DNA of 64,000 bases from assembly GCF_900086655.1 (NCBI RefSeq), contig NZ_LT575476.1, positions 5,230,190 through 5,294,189 of the forward strand, given 5' to 3'. Positions 40,193 to 48,238 of this stretch are shown one piece after another (position 1 is the stretch's first letter; each line of letters starts with the position of its first letter). The notes under the pieces were generated by a model. The model was not told the origin of the DNA. It ran no database searches and saw nothing but the letters and a program-made list of their open reading frames with translations. Made by a program: the position numbers and the translations under genes. This DNA comes from Paenibacillus tuaregi (lineage in GTDB: Bacteria > Bacillota > Bacilli > Paenibacillales > Paenibacillaceae).

Positions 40193-40816
40193 CTACTTAT
40201 TGACATATTCCGCCGCTGAGATAATGCCTTTTCCCCCCAGCAGCCGGTCTATAATCCCCTCAAGTGCGTGAAGCTTCCTCCCAAGCTCTTCTTCGGTCCA
40301 TCCAAAGATACTCCGGTCGAACCAGAAGGACAGACCCACCAGCAGGAACTCGGCCGCTTCTTTCGGGTCCTCCAGCTGAAAGACCCCTTCCTCTACCCCC
40401 TGCCGCACAATCTCCGTAATAAAAGGGGTAAAAGAGGTAATCTTGGCCACCAGCCATTTCTGGTGCAGCACCGTGTTGCTCTCATCATGCAGATAGTCCA
40501 ATATGGCCTGATCTGACTTCGGGGCCGGGAACCCCTCAAGCAATACTTTTCTGAGTTTAGATACAGCACTCAGTTCTGAATCCCCCGCCACATTCCGCAC
40601 AAATTCCAGCCGCCCGGCAAGAGACCGCTCGTGCGCGGCAGCCGCAATCTCATCTTTGGATCTGAAATAATAGTAAAAGGTGCCCTGCGCCACCCCAACC
40701 TTCTTCACAATATCACTTACTGCGGTATTCTCGTATCCTTTGGTACTGAACAGCTCCATTGCCGCATCCAGAATCTCGTTTCGCCGCTCCTGAGGGTCCT
40801 TTGCAATCCTTGGCAT
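40193..40816 (-). CDS. TetR-family transcriptional repressor
   Basis: 207 residues. N-terminal HTH (RRNEILDAAMELFSTKGYEN, VSDIVKKVGVAQGTFYYYF) and a variable ligand domain. Start ATG 40816 follows GGAGG at 6 bases. Divergent from an MFS exporter, with two strong palindromes carrying GACTGA/TCAGTC in the gap. Typical drug-efflux repressor arrangement. Confidence 0.93.
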   Translation of the reverse strand: MPRIAKDPQERRNEILDAAMELFSTKGYENTAVSDIVKKVGVAQGTFYYYFRSKDEIAAAAHERSLAGRLEFVRNVAGDSELSAVSKLRKVLLEGFPAPKSDQAILDYLHDESNTVLHQKWLVAKITSFTPFITEIVRQGVEEGVFQLEDPKEAAEFLLVGLSFWFDRSIFGWTEEELGRKLHALEGIIDRLLGGKGIISAAEYVNK

Positions 40817-40898
40817 CCCCAATCCTCCTTCTTAAAAAAGCTCAGCCAACAGCCGACACTCATTCATGTGATTTCTTAGTTAATCTTAAATATAATAG

Positions 40899-40964
40899 TT
40901 GACTGATAGTCAGTCAAAGTATTAAGATAACTTCAAAACTGACTGACAGTCAGTCAGTTTTGAA
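40899..40964. promoter_or_regulatory. Two TetR-type operators
   Basis: Site 1: TTGACTGA-tag-TCAGTCAA (40899-40917). Site 2 spans 40932-40964, a 33-bp palindrome around CTGACTG-aca-GTCAGTCAG, symmetric except for its central base. Both lie between the divergent TetR and MFS genes. Confidence 0.8.
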
Positions 40965-40992
40965 AATGCTAAAGAATGGAGTGTGTTTCTGG

Positions 40993-42186
40993 ATGAATTC
41001 CCGTTTCTCCCTGATTTTGCTGGGCTTTTGTGCAGCCGTGGTTTCACTGGCCCAGAATCTTTACGTACCTCTGCTTCCCCAGCTGCAAGAAGATCTGCAC
41101 ACCACGTTCTACCTGGTGAATCTGACCGTCTCCCTGTTCACGATTGCACTTGCTGTTATGCAGGTCGTTCTGGGACCTCTAATCGATCTTAAGGGCCGCA
41201 AAACGATCCTCCTGCCCGGCATGGCTTTATATGCTGTGGCTTCCATCGGCTGCGTGTTCGCCACCTCCGTAACCGTCCTGCTGATTTTCCGCATACTGCA
41301 GGGCATTGGGGCTGCTGCGGTTCCGCTCGTAGCCGCCACGATGATTGGAGACATGTATGAAGGCAAGGAACGGGCCAAGAACATGGCAACCTATCAAATG
41401 ATTCTCGGCATTGCCCCTGCCGTCGGTCCGCTTATTGGCGGATTCATCGGCAGTCAGACTGGTTATCCCGGCGCCTTCCTGTTCCTGTCTGTCAGCGCAT
41501 GTCTGATGTTCATCCTGGCAGCCACAGTCCTCCCTGAGACGAAGATCAGCCAGTCTGGAGCATCCAGAAGAACCTTCACCCTGAAGAGCATGACCTCCAT
41601 TTTCTCCAACAAGACTGGAGCAGCCGTACTGCTTGTAGGATTTGTCTTGTACTATATGTTTTATAACTTTATTGTCTTTCTTCCTGACCTGCTCACACAC
41701 CGATACCAACTGGATGCCCGTGAGATCGGGTGGGTCTTCCTGATGCTGATGTCGTTCAGTTTCGTCGGCAGCAAGCTTAGCGGGAAATTGCAGGCTCGCA
41801 TGGGGACTGTACCCAGCCTGATTCTCACCTGTCTGCTCGCTCTGGCCAGCCTTGCCTCATTCATTCTTCTCGCCGAAAATTCCCTGTTCGGACTGCTGGC
41901 GGCTCTGGCGGCAGTGGGCTTCACGGCCGGTCTGACCATGTCGGTCCCTCCTACACTGCTAACCGAGGAATTCGTGGAGGGCCGGGCTACGGCTATTGGC
42001 CTCTACAACTTCATCCGGTATCTGGGGATGGCAGCAGCCCCTCTCGTGGGGAGCCTGCTGTATGAGACTGGAGGAACAGTCCTGATGTTCGGATGTACCG
42101 CTCTGCTTATGGGCCTCGCTACTTTGTCCGCACATAGGCTGCTCAGATCAGCCGCCACGGGTCATGCCAAACTGAAGAGAGCTTAA
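40993..42186 (+). CDS. MFS multidrug efflux transporter (12 helices)
   Basis: 397 residues, DHA1/Bcr-CflA-like: SRFSLILLGFCAAVVSLAQN in helix 1, motif A LIDLKGRKTILLPG, motif C LGIAPAVGPLIGGFIG. Start ATG 40993 follows GGAGTG; earlier in-frame codons overlap operator 2. Probably repressed by the divergent TetR. Substrate unknown. Confidence 0.9.
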   Translation: MNSRFSLILLGFCAAVVSLAQNLYVPLLPQLQEDLHTTFYLVNLTVSLFTIALAVMQVVLGPLIDLKGRKTILLPGMALYAVASIGCVFATSVTVLLIFRILQGIGAAAVPLVAATMIGDMYEGKERAKNMATYQMILGIAPAVGPLIGGFIGSQTGYPGAFLFLSVSACLMFILAATVLPETKISQSGASRRTFTLKSMTSIFSNKTGAAVLLVGFVLYYMFYNFIVFLPDLLTHRYQLDAREIGWVFLMLMSFSFVGSKLSGKLQARMGTVPSLILTCLLALASLASFILLAENSLFGLLAALAAVGFTAGLTMSVPPTLLTEEFVEGRATAIGLYNFIRYLGMAAAPLVGSLLYETGGTVLMFGCTALLMGLATLSAHRLLRSAATGHAKLKRA

Positions 42187-42196
42187 ATTTACCCCG

Positions 42197-42233
42197 GGAC
42201 CAAGCCCTCAGCGACTCGTTGAAGGTTTGGTCC
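42197..42233 (+). terminator. Intrinsic terminator
   Basis: GGACCAA/TTGGTCC with an inner partly paired stem, followed by TGTTTAG. Confidence 0.75.
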
Positions 42234-42290
42234 TGTTTAGATTCAAGCTCACGAAAATGCATAATTTGGAATAAAATCTCTCCAAAATGC

Positions 42291-42350
42291 TTGACGAATC
42301 GAAATCAGAGTGGTAAATTTTTAAACAGTTTATTAATTTATAACTAAATT
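42291..42350 (+). promoter_or_regulatory. Promoter and operator of the MarR/MFS operon
   Basis: TTGACG (42291-42296), 17 bases, TAAATT (42314-42319). It overlaps TTTAAACAGTTTATTAAT and further AT-rich inverted repeats, suitable for autorepression by MarR. Confidence 0.6.
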
Positions 42351-42416
42351 ATTATGTTGTGAAGCAATACGCTGACCAGAGAGGAGAAAGCAAAGCGCAA
42401 TCGGAGGGTTAATATT

Positions 42417-42845
42417 TTGCAGAATGATAATACAGTCCTATTTGAAGTCACATCCATGTTCCGGAGTCTGCTCAAGAGCATCTCACAGGAATGGAACAAG
42501 CGCGGCAGCGCCCTTAGCCTGCCACAGTTCAAGGTCCTGTATGTACTGAGCAAAGACGGGCCGCAGATGGTATCACAAGTAGCACACGCCTTGTCCATTA
42601 CGTCAGCCGCCGTAATCGGTCTGACCGACAAGCTTGTGGCGGAGGGTTATGTCAGAAAGGAACGCGCGGAGAAGGACCGGCGGGTTGTCTATATTTCCAA
42701 TACAGCGAAGGGAGCCGAAGCTGTTCAGGAAATTCAGAAGGACCAGAGCGAAGCTATTACGTCCGTCTTCAAGATGCTGCCCGAGGAAGATGTTCAACAT
42801 CTCCGCCGGATCTTCGGGACCATGCTTGCCCAATTAGAAAAATAA
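42417..42845 (+). CDS. MarR-family regulator
   Basis: 142 residues: LPQFKVLYVLSKDGPQMVSQ, HTH VAHALSITSAAVIGLTDKLV, wing RKERAEKDRRVVYISNT. Start TTG 42417 follows GGAGGG at 8 bases. Followed after 23 bases by a DHA2 exporter in the same operon, presumably its target. Confidence 0.92.
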   Translation: MQNDNTVLFEVTSMFRSLLKSISQEWNKRGSALSLPQFKVLYVLSKDGPQMVSQVAHALSITSAAVIGLTDKLVAEGYVRKERAEKDRRVVYISNTAKGAEAVQEIQKDQSEAITSVFKMLPEEDVQHLRRIFGTMLAQLEK

Positions 42846-42868
42846 ATTAGAGGTGGAAAGAAAACCGT

Positions 42869-44515
42869 ATGGAGCATTTATCTAACAAACGAAAAATATC
42901 GATCATGATTGCGATTATGGCCGCCATGTTCTTTGCCGCAATCAACCAGACGATCACGAGCACGGCCATGCCGCGGATCATCGCCATCCTGCAAGGGATG
43001 GACTATTATACTTGGACGATCAACATTTACCTGCTGACGTCCACCATTGCTGCCGTTCTTGTCGGCAAGCTGTCCGATATTTTCGGACGCAAGCCTTTCT
43101 TGTTAATTGGTATTTTATTATTTATGGTTGGCGCGTTTATGACGGGGACCTCCTCAGATGTATTTCAATTCATCATCTACCGCGGGATTCAAGGGATCGG
43201 CGCCGGGATTATCCAATCAACTGCCTTTACAGCGGTAGGGGACCTCTTCCCTCCGCGTGAGCGCGGGAAATGGATGGGCTTCATGACAGCGATCTTCGGC
43301 TTCTCCAGTGTGCTTGGGCCAACACTGGGCGGTTATCTGGTCGATAATCTCGACTGGCACTGGCTGTTCTGGATCTTCCTGCCGCTGGGCATTGTAGCAT
43401 TCATTATGATTATCATGTTGTTCCCTAAGGTCGAACGCAGACCTTCCGAGGGAATCGATTATCTCGGCTCACTGTTTATCACAACAACAATTGTACCTTT
43501 GCTGCTCGCGTTCACCTGGGCTGGTACTAAATATTCCTGGGGCTCGCAGGAAATTCTCGGACTGCTCGGCGCTTCCGTGGTGTCGGCTGCCATATTTATT
43601 TTCACGGAAGCAAAAGTCAAGAACCCCATTCTCCCGCTGCATCTTTTCAAAAACAGTGTAGTGACGATCTCCAACATCATCGGATTTATCATGAACTTCG
43701 GTCTCATGGGCGCGATGATCTATATTTCCTTCTTCGTTCAAGGCGTGCTGGGTATTACTCCAACGCTTGCGGGTTATGTGACCATGCCGATGTCCATCGT
43801 AATGGTTGTGACAAGTGCTATCGCCGGTCAGCTGATTGCCAAGAAAGGCAAATACAAGCGGTATGCCTTGATCGGAGTTCCAATCATGATCATTGGGATG
43901 ACAATCATGGTGTTCATGGACAACGTGTGGACCGCCGTTCTCAGTATGGGCGTGTTCGGAATGGGGCTGGGCCTCGGGATGCCTGTATTCTCTCTGGCTA
44001 CCCAGAACGCCGTCCCTCACAAAGAGCTTGGTGTGGTGACGGCCTCCACCCAGCTGTTCCGTAACCTCGGCGGTACCATCGGGATCGCAGTTATGGGTAC
44101 GGTAATGTCCAACAATCTGACCAAGAACCTGAAGTCCGCCCTGACATCGGGGGACGCACCGGACTTCACTAAGGTGGACCCTGCTATAGCGAAGCAAATG
44201 CTTAAGTTCGCTAATCCGCAGGAGCTTATGAACAAGCCTGAGCTGGATAAAGCGATAGCTGCAATGCCAGCGAACGCTAAGCCGGTATTCCTTCAGATGA
44301 TCGACGGCATCCGCGATGCGCTGGGAACCACGCTGTCCACCGTGTTCCTGACTGGTACACTGGTCCTTGTGCTGGCGTTCATTCTGGTGTTCTTCCTGAA
44401 GGAGCTGCCGCTGCGCACCACGAACCAAGGTGCTGGTGCAGCGGGTCCGCAGAAAGACGGCAATGCCGGAAGTGCGGGGTCTAAGCCTCACGCCCTGCCG
44501 GCAGAACAGGCGTAA
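42869..44515 (+). CDS. EmrB/QacA-type MFS drug transporter (14 helices)
   Basis: 548 residues, DHA2 family: AAINQTITSTAMPRIIAIL in helix 1, motif A LSDIFGRKPFLLIG, motif C FSSVLGPTLGGYLVD. A long extracytoplasmic loop late in the protein (LTSGDAPDFTKVDPAIAKQM) and an Ala/Gly-rich C-terminal tail. Start ATG behind AGAGGTGG. Co-transcribed with MarR. Confidence 0.93.
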   Translation: MEHLSNKRKISIMIAIMAAMFFAAINQTITSTAMPRIIAILQGMDYYTWTINIYLLTSTIAAVLVGKLSDIFGRKPFLLIGILLFMVGAFMTGTSSDVFQFIIYRGIQGIGAGIIQSTAFTAVGDLFPPRERGKWMGFMTAIFGFSSVLGPTLGGYLVDNLDWHWLFWIFLPLGIVAFIMIIMLFPKVERRPSEGIDYLGSLFITTTIVPLLLAFTWAGTKYSWGSQEILGLLGASVVSAAIFIFTEAKVKNPILPLHLFKNSVVTISNIIGFIMNFGLMGAMIYISFFVQGVLGITPTLAGYVTMPMSIVMVVTSAIAGQLIAKKGKYKRYALIGVPIMIIGMTIMVFMDNVWTAVLSMGVFGMGLGLGMPVFSLATQNAVPHKELGVVTASTQLFRNLGGTIGIAVMGTVMSNNLTKNLKSALTSGDAPDFTKVDPAIAKQMLKFANPQELMNKPELDKAIAAMPANAKPVFLQMIDGIRDALGTTLSTVFLTGTLVLVLAFILVFFLKELPLRTTNQGAGAAGPQKDGNAGSAGSKPHALPAEQA

Positions 44516-44535
44516 TACTTTCGGTTTGAAGCATA

Positions 44536-44567
44536 AAAGACACCGTTCGTTTGAACGGTGTCTTTTT
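44536..44567 (+). terminator. Terminator of the MarR/MFS operon
   Basis: AAAGACACCGTT/AACGGTGTCTTT followed by TT. Confidence 0.88.
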
Positions 44568-44738
44568 GTGTTGCGATCAGCAGCATGATGAGCTGTGGAT
44601 TTAACTTCAGGGTCTATCTCTTGAGCCGCGGGCGGAAATCCCGGACACTTCACTCGAATAAGCCCCGCTGCCTCTCCAGAGAATCCGCTCCACCCTCAAT
44701 GTCTACCCGCTCTTTACATTCCTCGGGGTTTGCTAATC

Positions 44739-44767
44739 TTGCTTATCCCCTTAGGGATGGTTATAAT
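44739..44767 (+). promoter_or_regulatory. Promoter with palindromic spacer, upstream of the ANT(4')-like gene
   Basis: TTGCTT (44739-44744), exactly 17 bases, TATAAT (44762-44767). The spacer contains ATCCC-ctta-GGGAT, a possible operator between -35 and -10. Confidence 0.65.
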
Positions 44768-44798
44768 TTCCATAAACGAGAACTTAGGAGGACTATTT

Positions 44799-44825
44799 AT
44801 GCCAAGAGATAAAATCCCCCGTTAA
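44799..44825 (+). CDS. Eight-codon leader ORF
   Basis: ATG at 44799 behind a strong TAGGAGG (7 bases) encodes MPRDKIPR and stops at TAA 44823-44825. It lies between the TATAAT promoter and the nucleotidyltransferase start, in a leader of about 118 bases containing TGGATG/CATCCCA. The position suits a regulatory leader peptide; translation is inferred only. Confidence 0.45.
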   Translation: MPRDKIPR

Positions 44826-44891
44826 GCCCGTGGCCCGCCATACTGGATGCACCATCCCACCTAAATTTAATCCATAAGGGAGATGCATACC

Positions 44892-45662
44892 ATGTATACA
44901 AATGGCCCCATTGCCATGTCCAGAAATGAAAGACTGCAGCTTTGTGATGAGATCTCAGAAAGACTGCACAAGACATATCAGCAGCGTGTGCTTGCCGTCG
45001 GAGTCTACGGCTCTGTGGCACGAGGAACCGACGGACCTTACTCCGACGTTGAGATGCTGTGTGTGATGCGGGATGCCAGCGGTCCAGCCGATTTCAGCCA
45101 CGAATGGTCGGCCGGTCCCTGGAAGGCAGAGGTGAATATCCTCTGTGCGGACACGCTGCTTCAAGAAGCTTCAACCGTGGAGGGCGAATGGCCGTTGACT
45201 CATGGCCCTTACTTCGCCCCTCTGTCTCTGTATGATCCAGAGAACTTCTTTCCCCTCTTGAAGAAAGCGGCAGAGTCGCCTACGGATGCCGAGTTCACCC
45301 AAGCCATTAATGAGGTTCTGGTTGGAGAGATGTGCGAGTTTATCGGTAAGCTCAGAAATACTACAGCCGAGGGCTCTTATACTTACCTGCCCTACTTAAC
45401 CATGCAGTTCGCCCACTATGGGGCGATGCTGGTCGGACTGCACAACCGGAAGCTGTATACCACCGGTGCAAGGGTTCTGCCGGAGGCGGTGCAGCTGCCT
45501 GGCCAGCCGGCGGGTTATGACCAGGTCGCCCGGCTTGTCATGAGCGGAGAACTGATAGATGCCCCGAGACTGATTGAGGCGTGTGAAGAGCTGTGGAGCG
45601 GCCTGGTGCAATGGGCTGACAAGCACGGATACACCATCGCCTCCGAACGCATCCCATTCTGA
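44892..45662 (+). CDS. ANT(4')-like aminoglycoside nucleotidyltransferase
   Basis: Kanamycin/tobramycin-type O-nucleotidyltransferase. The protein parallels staphylococcal KNTase (AadD) along its whole length: NGPIAMSRNERL, GVYGSVARGTDGPYSDVEML (metal-binding Asp/Glu), FSHEW, KAEVNIL (third carboxylate), DWPLTHG-like EWPLTHGPYF, LVGEMCEFIGKLRN (catalytic Glu and Lys positions), MLVGLHNRKLYTTGARVL, and the ending SERIPF. 256 residues versus about 253. Start ATG 44892 follows GGGAG at 9 bases. GC content fits neighbours, so it looks like a resident gene rather than a recent import. Confidence 0.9.
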   Translation: MYTNGPIAMSRNERLQLCDEISERLHKTYQQRVLAVGVYGSVARGTDGPYSDVEMLCVMRDASGPADFSHEWSAGPWKAEVNILCADTLLQEASTVEGEWPLTHGPYFAPLSLYDPENFFPLLKKAAESPTDAEFTQAINEVLVGEMCEFIGKLRNTTAEGSYTYLPYLTMQFAHYGAMLVGLHNRKLYTTGARVLPEAVQLPGQPAGYDQVARLVMSGELIDAPRLIEACEELWSGLVQWADKHGYTIASERIPF

Positions 45663-45749
45663 TGGATCGGCCATGATGGCAACTAAACAATGAACCAAGT
45701 AAGCTCCCCTTGTTTGCAAGGGGGCTTACTATGATGTACAGAGGAACTG

Positions 45750-46658
45750 CTAGTCTCCCGGCAGACTTCCTGGTAGGCCTTCACCTAACTCATTACGCAG
45801 ATAATGGATCAGCCTGCCTGCTGCCGATCCGGCGAAATGCCCGGAAGAGCGGGAGAGAAGGCCAAAGACCATGTCGACCAGGGTCCCTCCCAGTTCACGG
45901 ATCACCGTGCCTTCCGGTGCAGGCTCTACCGTGATCCGCGGCACCAGAGCAACCCCGAGACCGCTGAGCACATAATATTTTAAGGCAGTCATGCTTCCAA
46001 TCTCCATTGTATCCGGCCGGGTACCTCCGCTTTCCTGAATAGCCGCCTCCAGCCTCTGTCGATACGGACATGAGGCCGCTGTAATAAGCAGGCGATGATC
46101 CTTAAAGTCTACAGGAGTCAGCAGGGGTTTGGCGGACAGAAGATGGCCAGCCGGGATAAGCGCAACGAACTCTTCCCTAAACAGAGGCTCATAATAAAGC
46201 CCTGATCCTACCTCCGGTGCCGAGCACAGGGCAAAATCAAGCTCACCCGCAAGCAGCCGCCCGCTGAGATGCGGCGTATTCCCGAATTCAATGGACACAC
46301 GTACTCTCGGGTACAGATCCAGGAACCGTTTGATTAATTCCGGCAGACGGAAACTTGCCGTAGGCTCGGTTACACCAATACGGACATGCCCCGCGCTCCC
46401 CTTCTGAAGCCCGGCAATATCCTCCTCCAATTGCTCCATGTCCTGCATAATGGATAGGCTTTGTCCATACAGCAGTCTGCCTGCTTCAGTCAGCTTGATC
46501 GTCCTGCCCCGTTCCATCAGCTGAACGCCGAGCTCGGACTCCAGCTTCTGCATCTGCATCGTCACCGTAGATTGGGCATAATTCATCTCCTCCGCAGCCC
46601 GAATAAAACTGCCATGCTGTACGATCAGCTGGAAGGTCTTTAAAGCCCGTAGATCCAA
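45750..46658 (-). CDS. LysR-family regulator
   Basis: 302 residues: N-terminal HTH (DLRALKTFQLIVQHGSFIRA, AEEMNYAQSTVTMQMQKLES) and a periplasmic-binding-like effector domain (RIGVTEPTASFRLPELIKRF, ELDFALCSAPEV). The frame is open to 46703, but GGAGGG lies 7 bases before TTG 46658, giving the usual LysR start MDLRALKTF. Divergent from an SDR gene, its likely target. Confidence 0.92.
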   Translation of the reverse strand: MDLRALKTFQLIVQHGSFIRAAEEMNYAQSTVTMQMQKLESELGVQLMERGRTIKLTEAGRLLYGQSLSIMQDMEQLEEDIAGLQKGSAGHVRIGVTEPTASFRLPELIKRFLDLYPRVRVSIEFGNTPHLSGRLLAGELDFALCSAPEVGSGLYYEPLFREEFVALIPAGHLLSAKPLLTPVDFKDHRLLITAASCPYRQRLEAAIQESGGTRPDTMEIGSMTALKYYVLSGLGVALVPRITVEPAPEGTVIRELGGTLVDMVFGLLSRSSGHFAGSAAGRLIHYLRNELGEGLPGSLPGD

Positions 46659-46713
46659 AACGCAGCCCTCCCCTCTCCCTATATTCAAAAAAATTGAATT
46701 CAAACTTCATATT

Positions 46714-46734
46714 ATTCAATTATACAAATCGAAT
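46714..46734. promoter_or_regulatory. Putative LysR-type binding site
   Basis: ATTC-N13-GAAT in the divergent gap, containing the T-N11-A pattern of LysR regulators. Confidence 0.4.
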
Positions 46735-46789
46735 GAGATAAATTAAAGTTACAGTTAGAACAGATAGCGAACACTCAGGAGGAATTTAA

Positions 46790-47527
46790 GTGAATCTGCA
46801 AAACAAAGTCGTCTTGGTTACTGGCGGAGGTACAGGTATCGGGAAGGAAGCTAGTCTAGCTCTAGCTGCACGGGGCGCGGCTGTTGTGGTGAACTATTCC
46901 CGCTCCAAGGAAGAAGCGGAAGAAGTGGCGCGCGAGATTCAGTCCGCTGGCGGAAGGGCGGCTGCTATCCAAGCGGATGTGTCCAAGGATCAAGAGGTAC
47001 GCAAGATGGTACAGACGGCTGTTCAGCAATTCGGCAGCCTGGATGCCATCGTTAACAATGCGGGAATGACCTATCATATCCCGCTGGACGATCTGGAAGC
47101 AGCTACAGAAGAAATCTGGGATGAACTGTACAAAGTGAATGTACAGGGGATGTTCTTCTGTGCCAGAGCGGCTGCTCCTTATTTGAAGAAGAGCGGGGGT
47201 GCTATTGTGAACCTGGGCAGCATCGCCGGACAGACAGGTTCCGGCTCTTCCCTTCCCTACGCTGTGTCCAAAGCTGCCGTACACGGTCTGACGAAGTCGC
47301 TTGCCCGCGCGCTGGCTCCGGAAGTCCGGGTCAACTGTGTGGTGCCCGGCGCTGTTACAACAAGATGGTGGGCGGGAAGAGAGGAGCAGATGAATAAGCT
47401 CGCCCCGCAGGTTTTGCTTGAGCGCATTGCGGCCCCTGAGGATATCGCCCACTTCATCTGTTCTGTGCTGGAGCAGGAGGTCCTCACTGGACAGGTCATC
47501 ACGGTGGACAGCGGACAGACGCTGTAA
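46790..47527 (+). CDS. SDR oxidoreductase (FabG-like)
   Basis: Classical SDR, 245 residues: VVLVTGGGTGIGKEASLALA, NNAGMTYH, catalytic Ser in NLGSIAGQTG, YAVSKAAVHGLTKSLARALA (YxxxK intact), EVRVNCVVPGAVTT, and LTGQVITVDSGQTL. Start GTG follows AGGAGG at 6 bases. Substrate unknown; probably controlled by the divergent LysR protein. Confidence 0.93.
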   Translation: MNLQNKVVLVTGGGTGIGKEASLALAARGAAVVVNYSRSKEEAEEVAREIQSAGGRAAAIQADVSKDQEVRKMVQTAVQQFGSLDAIVNNAGMTYHIPLDDLEAATEEIWDELYKVNVQGMFFCARAAAPYLKKSGGAIVNLGSIAGQTGSGSSLPYAVSKAAVHGLTKSLARALAPEVRVNCVVPGAVTTRWWAGREEQMNKLAPQVLLERIAAPEDIAHFICSVLEQEVLTGQVITVDSGQTL

Positions 47528-47642
47528 GTGGCCATCAGGGGAACCCGCTTATGAGTTTATGTATCTTGCTTGTAAATCAATAGTTCAACTTAATATAGTC
47601 TTGTTAGATTGCATTAAAGCTGTTGAGGAGAGGGAGAGTGCG

Positions 47643-48140
47643 ATGAACAGTCCATGGTTGCTTTTATATGATTATAATATTTGGGCGAATAACCGATTGA
47701 TCAGCCACCTTGGGTCATTGCCAGAGGAGATTTTTTCGAAAGAGGTCAATCTAGGGTTCAAATCCATTGCTGAAGTCATAACTCACCTGATTTCAGCTGA
47801 TCAGTTATGGCTTACCCGTGTAACAGAAGGGAGCCCCTCCATTACTGCACCCACCATATTTTCTGACATTGAGGAGGCTGGCAAGCACATTAACATTTTG
47901 CAATCACAATTTCGTGAGCATTTAACAACAATTGATGATTTCGAGAAGAAAGTAGCCTACAGAAACAAAAATGGGCAGGAGCGCCAGAACTCGGTCTCAG
48001 AGATTATCCAGCAGGTTGTGAACCATGGAACCTATCACAGAGGCAATATTTCCACGATGCTTAGATATTTAGGTTACACAGGCGTACTAACGGATTACAT
48101 TGCCTTTATTTATGAAAAAGATGGTGAGCCAATCTTATAG
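47643..48140 (+). CDS. DinB-family four-helix protein
   Basis: 165 residues: LLLYDYNIWANNRLISHLGS at the start, metal-binding His in AEVITHLISADQLWL and VVNHGTYHRGNISTMLRYLG. DinB-like proteins form metal-binding bundles, some of them thiol-dependent transferases; specificity unknown. Start ATG 47643 behind GGAGAG. More AT-rich than its neighbours. Confidence 0.9.
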   Translation: MNSPWLLLYDYNIWANNRLISHLGSLPEEIFSKEVNLGFKSIAEVITHLISADQLWLTRVTEGSPSITAPTIFSDIEEAGKHINILQSQFREHLTTIDDFEKKVAYRNKNGQERQNSVSEIIQQVVNHGTYHRGNISTMLRYLGYTGVLTDYIAFIYEKDGEPIL

Positions 48141-48168
48141 ATTGCTCACATCATCCACCTACAGCAAA

Positions 48169-48195
48169 AGGAGGCTTCATTCACTGAAGCCTCCT
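48169..48195. terminator. Bidirectional terminator
   Basis: AGGAGGCTTCA/TGAAGCCTCCT between convergent genes. Confidence 0.85.
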
Positions 48196-48238
48196 CTTCA
48201 TCTGCCAAAAGCGCTCTGGCTATCAAGCTATCTCACTC

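Noticed and set aside
43469..44653. 394-codon minus-strand frame opposite the DHA2 transporter
   Set aside because: His/Arg-rich composition typical of an antisense shadow; the plus strand encodes a complete 14-helix transporter.
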